Origin: Cellvibrionales bacterium UBA2511
GTDB taxonomy: Bacteria > Pseudomonadota > Gammaproteobacteria > Pseudomonadales > Porticoccaceae
Direction: 5' to 3'
Length of the DNA stretch: 10,638 nt
Assembly (NCBI GenBank): GCA_002341315.1
Contig: DDNV01000058.1
Coordinates: 1,587-12,224 of the forward strand
Below, one piece after another: positions 1-7,086 of this stretch (position 1 is the first letter of the stretch; each line of letters opens with the position of its first letter). Below the pieces are notes generated by a model. The model worked only from the letters and a program-made list of their open reading frames with translations. It was not told where the DNA came from and did no database searches. Made by a program: the position numbers and the translations under genes.

Positions 1-1221
1 GCCGCCGAAGCCGCCGAAGCCGCGCAGATTATTGCCGATTACCAGTCGGCTATTGACCGACGCGAAGCACTGGCCGGCCCTTTTGATCCAGAGTTATCCG
101 AGCTGACTTTTGCGCTGGGCAGAACCCTGCAGCGCCAGAACCGCCTGGAAGAAGCTATTCAGGCCTTCCGTCATGCCATGTACGTGAATCGCGTTAACAA
201 CGGCGTTTACAGCCTGTCCCAGGAACCGATGTTGCGCGGCATTATCAATACCCACATCCAGCTCGGGTTTATCACTGAAGCCGCCGAAGCCTACCAGAAA
301 CTACTCTGGCTGCACCGCAAAACCTATGGTGCCGATGATCCCCGCACACTCCCTCTGTTGGACGAAATCGGCCAATGGCACTTGCGGGCCTACAATGCCC
401 GGGGGCGCAGAGACGATATCTACCATCTGAATATTGCCCACGGCGTCTACAACCAGGCACTGGTCATCACCGCACAGCAACACGGCGAGGATCATCGCAA
501 CATGACCGGGCTGTTGTACAACTCGGCAATGACGGACTACTACCTAGACAGACATCAGAAAAAATACGCCAACAGTTGGGAGAATACAGACCTCCTGTCT
601 GAGCGGTTTCAGCAGGCGCGCTGGGTGGCCGACGACCCCTTCCTCAGCAAAAACTATTTTCAGAACGGTCGCCGGGCTAATGCCAGGATGATTGATATTC
701 TGGAACAGGATCCCTCGGCATCCGCGGCCGACAAAGCCACCGGTTATATCAAAACCGGTGATTGGTTTATGCTATTCAATCTGACCGGCCCGGCCATCGA
801 CAACTACCAAAAAGCCTACCGCGTCTTGCAGCAGACGAATGACGCAGCACTGATTGCCGCGTTGCTGGGTGAGCCGAAAATGCTGCCCAGACCGATCGAT
901 TCGGGCATTATGGAGACCGAACCCGTGCTCACTGCCACCTCCACCGAACGCTCGCCAGCACAACCGGAAACCTCAATGCCTGACATCACCGAAGCTGTGA
1001 CCAGCCCGTCAATACCCGCGGCCTATGTGATGCTTGCCGTTGATATCTCCGAAAAAGGGCAACCCCGCAAAATCACAACATTGAGCGTTTCCCCGGAAGG
1101 GGGTGACGGGCTGGAACGCAGGGCAAGGAAAACCATTATTGATACCAAATTCAGACCGCGCTTTGACAATGGCCAGCCTGTGCCAACTGAAGCATTGCCG
1201 GTCAAGGTCCTGATACAGTAG
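1..1221 (+). CDS. TPR protein with C-terminal TonB-like domain (5' truncated)
   Basis: The reading frame is open from base 1 to the TAG at 1219-1221, so the true start lies outside the window; the ATG at 178 is internal. The visible 406 residues begin with an Ala/Glu-rich helix. Helical TPR-like repeats follow around visible residues 35-130 (for example the stretch ending LEEAIQAFRHAM, and ITEAAEAYQKLLWLHRKTYG). Another TPR-like pair lies near 240-280. A Ser/Thr/Pro/Glu-rich linker (about 300-335) leads to residues 340-406, which match the TonB C-terminal pattern: beta strand, a 'KGQPRKI' turn, a helix with 'LERRARKTI', then 'FRPRFDNGQPV' and a last strand. TonB C-terminal domains usually contact outer-membrane or periplasmic partners. 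A signal peptide or membrane anchor would be in the missing part. Seven bases separate it from the next lipoprotein gene. The TPR and TonB-like calls are by motif; the partner is unknown. Confidence 0.8.
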   Translation, partial: AAEAAEAAQIIADYQSAIDRREALAGPFDPELSELTFALGRTLQRQNRLEEAIQAFRHAMYVNRVNNGVYSLSQEPMLRGIINTHIQLGFITEAAEAYQKLLWLHRKTYGADDPRTLPLLDEIGQWHLRAYNARGRRDDIYHLNIAHGVYNQALVITAQQHGEDHRNMTGLLYNSAMTDYYLDRHQKKYANSWENTDLLSERFQQARWVADDPFLSKNYFQNGRRANARMIDILEQDPSASAADKATGYIKTGDWFMLFNLTGPAIDNYQKAYRVLQQTNDAALIAALLGEPKMLPRPIDSGIMETEPVLTATSTERSPAQPETSMPDITEAVTSPSIPAAYVMLAVDISEKGQPRKITTLSVSPEGGDGLERRARKTIIDTKFRPRFDNGQPVPTEALPVKVLIQ

Positions 1222-1228
1222 TCTCCCA

Positions 1229-1972
1229 ATGATGAATCGATCCTTTCTCATAATGTTGCTCAGCGCTGGCCTGCTCAGTGCGTCGGGATGTCAAAGTCCG
1301 ACCCAGTCCACCACGGCGCAATCTCAGCAGCCACCACAACCGCAAGCCCAGTCGCCGGCAACAGAGGAGGCCAGCGAGCAGGACAGTCCTCTGGAAACGG
1401 CTTCGACGACAGGCGCGAGCCAGTCCAGTGACACCAGTGAGTCCAGCGAAATGCCTGAAACCAACCCCGATCAGGGTAGTCCGGCAAGCCAGACATCGCC
1501 CCCGCCGGGTGGCGCACTCAGCGCGGATGAGGAAGTTGCGGTTCTCGATCAACAGCTGGATGCCTCCATGGCCGAGTTTGACGGTATGATTATGGATGCT
1601 CGGGCCGCCGCTGCCGAGCGGGAACAGGACAGCGACAGTGAAGGGGCACCCGCCGACGCGGGAGGCCCCCTGTTTGAAGAGGCAGATATCACCGAGGAGC
1701 TCGGGGGCGGTCCATCAGGAAGACCCGGCGATGAAGAAGCCAGCGGCCCGGACGGCGCCAGCGAACCACCATCGGGACAAGCCACCACCTACGGTGGAGA
1801 CGGTGCAATCATCGGTCGTAGCGGAGGCAGTACGGTTCCTGCAAATATTCCCGATGGCCACGATGACGATATTGTGGCTCGCCAGATCCGTGAGGCAGCC
1901 ATGAAAGAACAGGACCCGGTGTTGAGAGAAAAACTCTGGGACGAGTACCGCAAATATAAAGAGGGGCGATAA
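1229..1972 (+). CDS. Low-complexity lipoprotein with conserved-looking charged tail
   Basis: This is a 247-residue predicted outer-membrane lipoprotein. An N-terminal hydrophobic segment (residues 4-19) ends in a lipobox-like A-S-G-Cys with the lipidated Cys at 21. Gln follows at +2, which is compatible with export to the outer membrane. Residues 22-100 are rich in Ser, Thr, Gln, Pro and Glu. About 99-130 could form an acidic helix, and 135-190 is Gly/Pro/Glu/Asp-rich, so most of the protein is probably disordered. The last 36 residues (212-247) change character to a dense charged amphipathic helix (ARQIREAAMKEQ, then REKLWDEYRKYK), the most likely binding element. Two ATGs stand in tandem at 1229 and 1232, either of which could start translation; no good Shine-Dalgarno is visible. 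The function is unknown. It could tether or space an envelope complex, which is inference. Confidence 0.82.
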   Translation: MMNRSFLIMLLSAGLLSASGCQSPTQSTTAQSQQPPQPQAQSPATEEASEQDSPLETASTTGASQSSDTSESSEMPETNPDQGSPASQTSPPPGGALSADEEVAVLDQQLDASMAEFDGMIMDARAAAAEREQDSDSEGAPADAGGPLFEEADITEELGGGPSGRPGDEEASGPDGASEPPSGQATTYGGDGAIIGRSGGSTVPANIPDGHDDDIVARQIREAAMKEQDPVLREKLWDEYRKYKEGR

Positions 1973-1976
1973 CAGG

Positions 1977-3158
1977 TTGGCCAACTGGAAATATCTATTA
2001 CAACGGGTGTTCGTATTATCTGCGCTGCTGTTATTGGCTGCCTGCAGTACTAATCGCGTCACCAGTACGGTTGTGACCCCGCTGGAGCAGCAGACTGCGC
2101 CTGTGGTTGAGTCACAGCTACTCAACCTGGCAGTCCTGCCTTTCGACCCCGGTCTGGAAAACATCGAATCGGACGATACCAGTGTCTCGCCAACTGTGCG
2201 CACAGCCGAAGCACAGTATCTGCCAAACCAGCTGGCCGCGACCATTCAAAAAACCGGAGCCTGGGGCGCGGTGAGATTGGTGCCCGGTAGGGAAACGGTC
2301 GCAGAGGTTTATGTGGCCGGGAAAATTGTCGCCTCCAACGGCGAAACACTGGCACTGGATATCACCGTCACCGACTCCAGCAATCGCCACTGGTACACCA
2401 AGTCCTACACCGAAACGGTGGGCAACTATGCCTACAACCGGCAAAACCAGTTACAGCGAGACCCCTTTCAGGGTCTCTATAACCGGATTGCCAACGACCT
2501 GCTGGAATACCGCCAGCAGATGAGTGCAGAAAATGTCAAAAAACTGCGCACCATAGCGGAACTGCGTTTTGCGCGGGACTTTTCCCCGGAGGCGTTCAGC
2601 GACCATATCAGGGAGACACCGGGTGGCCAGCTGGAAATCAGCCGTTTGCCGGCAGAGAATGATCCTATCCTGCAACGCATCCGGCAGATTCGCCAGCGCG
2701 ACTACCTTTTCATCGATACCATGCAGGAACATTACGATGCATTTACCCGCCGTATGGACAGCCCCTATCAGGAATGGCGAGCCGCCAGTTACAACGAGCT
2801 CGTGGCGCTCAGAGAACTGAAACGCCAATCCCGCAATCGAACTATCGGCGGGGTAGCCGCGATTATTGGTGGCATTCTGGCCTCCGGCAGCAACAGCGGT
2901 TCCGGACGGGCTGCCGGGGCAGTGGCTATCGGTAGTGGGGCCCTGCTGGTAAAAAGCGGTCTGTCAAAAAGAGCCGAACTGCAGATTCATGAGGACACAC
3001 TCGCCGAGCTCGCCCAATCGCTTGAAGCCGAGATAGAACCGAGGGTCATTGAGCTGGAAGATCGCACCATCACCCTGACCGGCAATGCTGCCGCCCAATA
3101 TGCACAGTGGAAAACCCTGCTGCGGGAGATTTACCAGGCCGAACGCGGTGGAATTTAA
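1977..3158 (+). CDS. Lipoprotein with CsgG/LpoB-like N-terminal region
   Basis: This is a 393-residue predicted outer-membrane lipoprotein. The TTG at 1977 is chosen because it gives a complete signal peptide: Lys5 and Arg10, a hydrophobic core, and lipobox Leu-Ala-Ala-Cys with Cys23 and Ser at +2. The next in-frame start, GTG at 2007, would lose the positive charges. Residues 49-150 resemble the alpha/beta core of the CsgG/LpoB/TolB-N group: a first strand LAVLPFD, an 'LPNQLAATIQ' helix, 'WGAVRLVP', then two strands around VYVAGKIV and LALDITVTD. A long charged helical region (about 165-285) follows. Residues 289-329 are a Gly/Ala-rich hydrophobic segment with repeated small residues (IGGVAAIIGG, AAGAVAIGSGALL), like a glycine zipper able to pack in a membrane. 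The tail (about 330-393) is again helical. It starts 4 bases after the previous gene. The family assignment is tentative; lipoprotein status is much firmer. Confidence 0.83.
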   Translation: MANWKYLLQRVFVLSALLLLAACSTNRVTSTVVTPLEQQTAPVVESQLLNLAVLPFDPGLENIESDDTSVSPTVRTAEAQYLPNQLAATIQKTGAWGAVRLVPGRETVAEVYVAGKIVASNGETLALDITVTDSSNRHWYTKSYTETVGNYAYNRQNQLQRDPFQGLYNRIANDLLEYRQQMSAENVKKLRTIAELRFARDFSPEAFSDHIRETPGGQLEISRLPAENDPILQRIRQIRQRDYLFIDTMQEHYDAFTRRMDSPYQEWRAASYNELVALRELKRQSRNRTIGGVAAIIGGILASGSNSGSGRAAGAVAIGSGALLVKSGLSKRAELQIHEDTLAELAQSLEAEIEPRVIELEDRTITLTGNAAAQYAQWKTLLREIYQAERGGI

Positions 3159-3163
3159 GCCCC

Positions 3164-4663
3164 ATGAGCGGAAGTAACGACCAGGACCCGATCAGGCCGA
3201 GCGACATAGCATTTACTCCTGTCACCCCCGAAGACAGCGGCAAGGCAGATAACCTGCCCTGGCAACAGCGACCCGCCAGCTGGGTGGCGCTGGCTATCTG
3301 TGTGCTGCTGGCGTTGGTGGTGATTTTTGTACTCCCGGCACTGATTCAACCGCCGGACACCCCCCCCGTACCAATTGCCTCTGACCGCACAACCACCCCG
3401 ACGGCAGAATCACCGTTCCGCGACGCACAGTTAGCCACAGCGAGACGTGCGGCACAGGATGTATTGAGCAAGATCCTGGAAAAGCAGGCCTTTCTTGAGA
3501 GCAAAAATGTAGCACGCTGGGATAGGGAAGCCTTTGACAGGGCACTTGCGGTTGCTGCAACCGGCGATACCCACTATCGCCAGCGCGCCTTTGATCAGGC
3601 ACAGGACGCCTATCAGTCAGCCCTGGATCAACTCACTGCACTGGAAACGGCTATCCCTCAGCGGGTCAGCGACGCACTGGCGGCGGGACAAACCGCGCTC
3701 GATAACGGTGATGCCGACGAAGCAACCCGGCAGTTTGAACAGGTACAGGCCATTGCGCCGGATAATGCCGAGGCGGCCCGTGGCCTGGCCAGAGCCGAGG
3801 TACTGGACCAGGTCGCCGAGCTGGTGGCAGAGGCTACCATCGCCCGGCAAAACAACGACCTGCCCCAGGCCAGAACCCTCTACCGGAAAGCCCTGGAACT
3901 GGATGCTGACCACACGCCCGCCGCTGCCGGACTGGAAGCCGTCAATGCCCAAATCCTGGACAATCGGTTTAATGAGGCCATGAGCCGTGGTTACTCCGCA
4001 CTGGAACGGAACCAGCTGGACGGCGCAAAAACCGCGTTCAAACAGGCTCTGCAACTCAAGCCGGATGATCCGGCGGCCCGCAGCGGACTTACCCAGGCAT
4101 CCAGTGCCGCCACCAAGCAAACCCTTCAATCCCTGTTGAGCCAGGCCACAGCGCTGGAAAGCCGCGAACAGTGGCATCAGGCCCGGGATACCTACGCCAG
4201 AGTTATGGCGATCGACAGTTCCGTGATGGAAGCCCGGCTGGGACAGATTCGAAGTACTGCCCGCGCACAACTGGACGACCAGATTCGCGGCATACTTGAT
4301 CAGCCGCTGCGCCTGTCATCTGATAACGTACGACAAGAAGCCCAACGGATTCTGGCAGACGCACGAGCCATCAAGTCTCCCGGTGCCAAATTAAAGGAAC
4401 AGATCAGCCGCCTGGATCAAACGGTGAAAACAGCGACCACCCCGGTTCAGGTGGAGCTGGTGTCCGACCAGGACACCCTGGTCACACTCTATCGACAGGG
4501 CGAACTGGGTAAATTCCAACGCAAGCAGATCTCACTGATTCCCGGAAAATACGTCGCAGTGGGAACCCGTCGCGGCTATCGGGATGTACGGGTGGAGTTC
4601 CAGCTTGGCCCGGAAGGACTCAGCCAACCGGTGGTAGTGATCTGCAAGGACCCGATCTCGTGA
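3164..4663 (+). CDS. Inner-membrane-anchored TPR protein with PEGA-like C-terminus
   Basis: This encodes 499 residues from the ATG at 3164. The frame is open further upstream, but 3164 follows the preceding stop by five bases and gives a sensible protein. A polar cytoplasmic N-terminus (1-39) precedes one transmembrane helix (about 40-61), with the rest expected in the periplasm. Four to five TPR-type helical hairpins cover roughly residues 130-357. Recognisable cores include ALAAGQTALDNGDADEATRQ, NNDLPQARTLYRKALELD and RNQLDGAKTAFKQALQLKPD, the classic 'A..Y..AL.L.P' signature. A helical linker leads to a beta-rich C-terminal module (about 427-499) with 'SLIPGKYVAVGTRRGYRDV', which resembles a PEGA-type repeat. 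TPRs bind proteins, so a periplasmic scaffold role is likely. Its stop overlaps the GTG start of the next gene by four bases, which suggests coupled translation of the two membrane-anchored scaffolds. Confidence 0.88.
   Translation: MSGSNDQDPIRPSDIAFTPVTPEDSGKADNLPWQQRPASWVALAICVLLALVVIFVLPALIQPPDTPPVPIASDRTTTPTAESPFRDAQLATARRAAQDVLSKILEKQAFLESKNVARWDREAFDRALAVAATGDTHYRQRAFDQAQDAYQSALDQLTALETAIPQRVSDALAAGQTALDNGDADEATRQFEQVQAIAPDNAEAARGLARAEVLDQVAELVAEATIARQNNDLPQARTLYRKALELDADHTPAAAGLEAVNAQILDNRFNEAMSRGYSALERNQLDGAKTAFKQALQLKPDDPAARSGLTQASSAATKQTLQSLLSQATALESREQWHQARDTYARVMAIDSSVMEARLGQIRSTARAQLDDQIRGILDQPLRLSSDNVRQEAQRILADARAIKSPGAKLKEQISRLDQTVKTATTPVQVELVSDQDTLVTLYRQGELGKFQRKQISLIPGKYVAVGTRRGYRDVRVEFQLGPEGLSQPVVVICKDPIS
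4646..4650 (+). promoter_or_regulatory. Shine-Dalgarno for the GTG start at 4660
   Basis: AAGGA lies nine bases before the GTG at 4660, inside the end of the upstream gene. It supports that non-ATG start, which overlaps the preceding TGA as GTGA. Confidence 0.6.
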
Positions 4664-6717
4664 CCGAGCATCGACAACAGCCACAGACTATCGAGCCGGC
4701 AACCTTCGTCCCTCTGGGGGAGACCGCTGCAAGCAGACGTTTCACCATCAAACCCCTGACGGGCATCATCGCCGCAGCACTGCTGGTGAGCGGCCTGATT
4801 CTGGGGTTTTTGTTTACGGCCAAATCGGTGGTCGTACAAGTCAGTCCCGCCAGCGCTGACCTCTCGATCAGCGGCGGCATCACGTTCAAACTGGCTGACC
4901 ACTATCTGATTCGTCCGGGGGATTATCGGATAAGCGCCACGGCTGAGGGCTACCTCCCATTCCAACAGGCCTTTTCAGTCGGCCCCGACAAGCATCAGTT
5001 ACTGGAACTGGCGATGGCTAAAAAACCGGGCCATCTGGACCTTTCCAGCACCCCCGCCGGTGCAGCGGTACTGGTGAACGGGGAGTCTGCGGGAACAACG
5101 CCCCTGACAATTCGCGACCTGCCGCCGGGCGATCACCAACTGGTCGTCCAGGCCCCGCGCTATTCCCCCGCAAAAGACACCGTGACCATCGTCGGCATGG
5201 ATCGCACCCAATCACTGGCAGTGACCCTGACACCAGCCTGGGGGCAAGTTCAGTTAAGCTCCGAACCCAGCGGTGCGGAGGTCATTATCGAAGGCGAGTC
5301 GCGAGGCCGCACCCCCCTGGTCACAGAACTCCTTGCCAAGGGCGAGGATGTCCATGTGCAGCTCGAGGGGTTCAAGACCTGGCAGCAAAAGCTGCGCGTT
5401 GACGTGGGTGAAACTCTGACACTGCCAGAGATCATTTTCGAACCCGCCGATGCAACCGTCTCAGTGACCAGCTCACCGAACGGCGCCACCGTAACGGTAA
5501 ACGGTGCCTATCGGGGCGTCACACCGCTGGATCTGGAATTGCCGCCAGACCAGTCACACCAGCTGTCGTTTTTTGCCAACGGCTATGTCACCAGCAAACA
5601 GGCCCTGACGCTGTCTGCAGGCGAGAATAGGCAACTGTCGATCACCCTCAATGCCAGCATGGGCAAAATCCGGGTGTCCGCCAGTCCGGCAGATGCGGCT
5701 GTCTGGATCGACGGAGTAGCAAAAGGCAAACCGGGACAGACCTTCAGCCTGCCGGCCCGCCCCCACCGGATAGAAATCCGCAAGCCCGGTTACGCCACTG
5801 AAACACGCACCATCACACCAAAACCCGGACTCGATCAACTGGTACAGGTAAAGCTGCTCACTGAGCAGGCGGCCAGGTGGGCCAGCACACCCACCAGTAT
5901 TACCAGCGAGGCGGGACAGACATTGACACTATTCCGACCCGAGGGCGCTTTCACGATGGGCGCACCGCGCCGTGAAAGCGGTCGGCGGGCCAATGAAGTG
6001 TTGCGCGATGTGCTACTGACCCGTCCGTTTTACCTCGCCACCAAAGAAGTGACCAATCGGCAATTCAAGCAGTTTGCCCGTCAGCACAGTTCATCACATG
6101 TGCGCGGCACAACGCTCGATCAACCGGAACAACCGGTGGTCAATGTCAGCTGGGATCAGGCTGCGCGTTATTGTAACTGGCTGAGCGCCAGAGAAAATCT
6201 GCCGCTTTTCTACAGGGAGTCCGGTGGCAAGATCACCGGCACCAACCCCGCTGCAAACGGCTACCGCCTGCCCACTGAGGCGGAATGGGCATGGGCGGCA
6301 CGGGCCACCTCCGGCGACGCAAAACGCTTTGGCTGGGGGCAGCAATTTCCACCGGCCGACGGTGCCGGAAATTTTGCCGACAGCAGTGCTTCGAGAATGG
6401 TTGATCAGGTCCTGACCGGTTACAACGACGGTTTTGCCGTCTCTGCCCCAGTGGGCAGTTTCTCCGCCAATCACCGGGGACTCCACGACCTGGAGGGCAA
6501 TGTGGCAGAGTGGGTCAATGATTATTACGGTATTGAATTCAGTCTCGGCACCGGCGCTGAAAAAGATCCCACCGGCCCGGCGTCAGGCGAATTTCGCGTC
6601 ATTCGCGGGGCCAGCTGGCGCCACGGAAACATCATTCAATTGCGGCTGTCCTATCGCGATTACGGTGTCGATGGCCGGGACGACCTGGGCTTCAGGGTGG
6701 CACGCAATGTGGAGTGA
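4660..6717 (+). CDS. Membrane-anchored PEGA-repeat protein with non-catalytic FGE/SUMF1-like domain
   Basis: This encodes 685 residues from a GTG start. A short cytoplasmic segment precedes one transmembrane helix (about 33-53). A periplasmic array of about five PEGA-type beta repeats follows: a degenerate one at 56-126, then about 127-190, 196-262, 266-332 and 337-402. They share a 'SS.P.GA.V.V.G...G.TPL' core and an aromatic-Gly-Tyr/Phe turn. Residues 425-685 are an FGE-sulfatase/SUMF1 fold, shown by FTMGAPRRESG, FYLATKEVTNRQFKQF, VVNVSWDQAARYCNWLS, YRLPTEAEWAWAAR, LEGNVAEWV, RVIRGASW and DDLGFRVAR. The two catalytic cysteines of true formylglycine-generating enzymes should lie just after 'GASW', but His655 and Gln660 occupy those places. 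The only Cys in the fold is Cys505, in a different region. A binding or structural role is therefore more likely than sulfatase activation, as in other SUMF1-like envelope proteins. No sulfatase gene is nearby. Confidence 0.92.
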   Translation: MTEHRQQPQTIEPATFVPLGETAASRRFTIKPLTGIIAAALLVSGLILGFLFTAKSVVVQVSPASADLSISGGITFKLADHYLIRPGDYRISATAEGYLPFQQAFSVGPDKHQLLELAMAKKPGHLDLSSTPAGAAVLVNGESAGTTPLTIRDLPPGDHQLVVQAPRYSPAKDTVTIVGMDRTQSLAVTLTPAWGQVQLSSEPSGAEVIIEGESRGRTPLVTELLAKGEDVHVQLEGFKTWQQKLRVDVGETLTLPEIIFEPADATVSVTSSPNGATVTVNGAYRGVTPLDLELPPDQSHQLSFFANGYVTSKQALTLSAGENRQLSITLNASMGKIRVSASPADAAVWIDGVAKGKPGQTFSLPARPHRIEIRKPGYATETRTITPKPGLDQLVQVKLLTEQAARWASTPTSITSEAGQTLTLFRPEGAFTMGAPRRESGRRANEVLRDVLLTRPFYLATKEVTNRQFKQFARQHSSSHVRGTTLDQPEQPVVNVSWDQAARYCNWLSARENLPLFYRESGGKITGTNPAANGYRLPTEAEWAWAARATSGDAKRFGWGQQFPPADGAGNFADSSASRMVDQVLTGYNDGFAVSAPVGSFSANHRGLHDLEGNVAEWVNDYYGIEFSLGTGAEKDPTGPASGEFRVIRGASWRHGNIIQLRLSYRDYGVDGRDDLGFRVARNVE
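4825..5865 (+). repeat. Five-copy PEGA-type protein repeat array
   Basis: This stretch codes for residues 56-402 of the PEGA/SUMF1 protein: about five beta-sandwich-like units of roughly 65-70 residues. Copies 2-4 have a clear 'SS-P-(A/S/N)-GA-V' opening and a 'G-(T/R/V)-TPL' middle. Copy 1 lacks most of the signature, and copy 5 has 'GKPGQ' where 'G.TPL' is expected. The DNA itself is not conserved between units, so this is an old internal duplication rather than a recent tandem repeat. Confidence 0.75.
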
Positions 6718-6723
6718 TATCCT

Positions 6724-7014
6724 ATGGGACTAAAGACTCTCAAGACCTGTCTCGCGGCGCTGCTGATAGGCGGACTCCCGACCTGTCTGTGCCTGATCGC
6801 CAATGCCAATGAACCGGTGCCAGGAAAAGAAGAATCGGGGGCAAAACAGGAACAGGTGACAGACTCGTCCGGCAAGCAATCAAGCGACGATGCCGCCAGC
6901 TCAGCACCGTCCAAACCGGCCCCGTCAAGCACGTCGCGGCGGACAAGCCCGGACTTTTCCCCGACGGAAGAAATTTCCGAGGATATTGCCATCCCCTTTC
7001 CGGTGGATATATGA
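6724..7014 (+). CDS. Small secreted low-complexity protein
   Basis: This encodes 96 residues from an ATG, with GGAG nine bases upstream. A signal peptide is evident: Lys4 and Lys7, a hydrophobic core (about 9-25) and an Ala-Asn-Ala site at 26-28, predicting a mature periplasmic protein of about 68 residues. Cys21 and Cys23 lie before the AxA site. They do not sit in a good lipobox, though lipidation cannot be wholly excluded. The mature part is almost all Ser, Pro, Lys, Glu, Gln and Asp, hence probably disordered. It ends in a distinct acidic-then-hydrophobic tail, EEISEDIAIPFPVDI, that looks like a short docking peptide. It lies six bases after the PEGA/SUMF1 gene and before the channel gene. 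The function is unknown; a linker or adaptor of the complex is a guess. Confidence 0.75.
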   Translation: MGLKTLKTCLAALLIGGLPTCLCLIANANEPVPGKEESGAKQEQVTDSSGKQSSDDAASSAPSKPAPSSTSRRTSPDFSPTEEISEDIAIPFPVDI

Positions 7015-7086
7015 CACCCTCACACAGCCATCACAAACCTGCCAGTTATCATCAACCCGGCCCGGATATTTGCGGAGTAGCCACCT
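7015..7086 (+). other. 72-base intergenic gap, longest in the operon
   Basis: This is the only gap over 20 bases. It contains no convincing sigma-70 promoter pair and no hairpin followed by a T-run. GGAG at 7074-7077 sits nine bases before the ATG at 7087 and serves as the ribosome binding site of the channel gene. An out-of-frame 28-codon reading frame crosses the gap (ATG 7011, TAA 7095-7097); see findings. Confidence 0.6.

Noticed and set aside
1..24. Short direct repeat of GCCGCCGAA at the left edge
   Set aside because: It encodes an Ala-Ala-Glu helix in an open frame and fits simple coding bias rather than a regulatory or mobile repeat.
1715..2245. Minus-strand reading frame of 176 codons across the junction of the two lipoprotein genes
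   Set aside because: It spans the end of one convincing gene and the signal peptide of the next. Its translation shows no domain or family pattern.
3360..3367. Run of eight C bases just after the transmembrane helix of the TPR protein, considered as a phase-variation tract
   Set aside because: The frame is intact, the run codes for an ordinary Thr-Pro-Pro linker, and a single short tract without alternative outcomes is weak evidence of switching.
3617..4270. Long minus-strand reading frame (217 codons) opposite the TPR protein
   Set aside because: It is antisense to a clear TPR gene with a membrane anchor. It has no recognisable domain and no operon partner on that strand, as expected for a shadow frame in GC-rich coding DNA.
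5926..6717. Active formylglycine-generating enzyme for a sulfatase
   Set aside because: Both catalytic Cys positions are replaced, and no sulfatase or CxPxR-bearing gene lies in the window.
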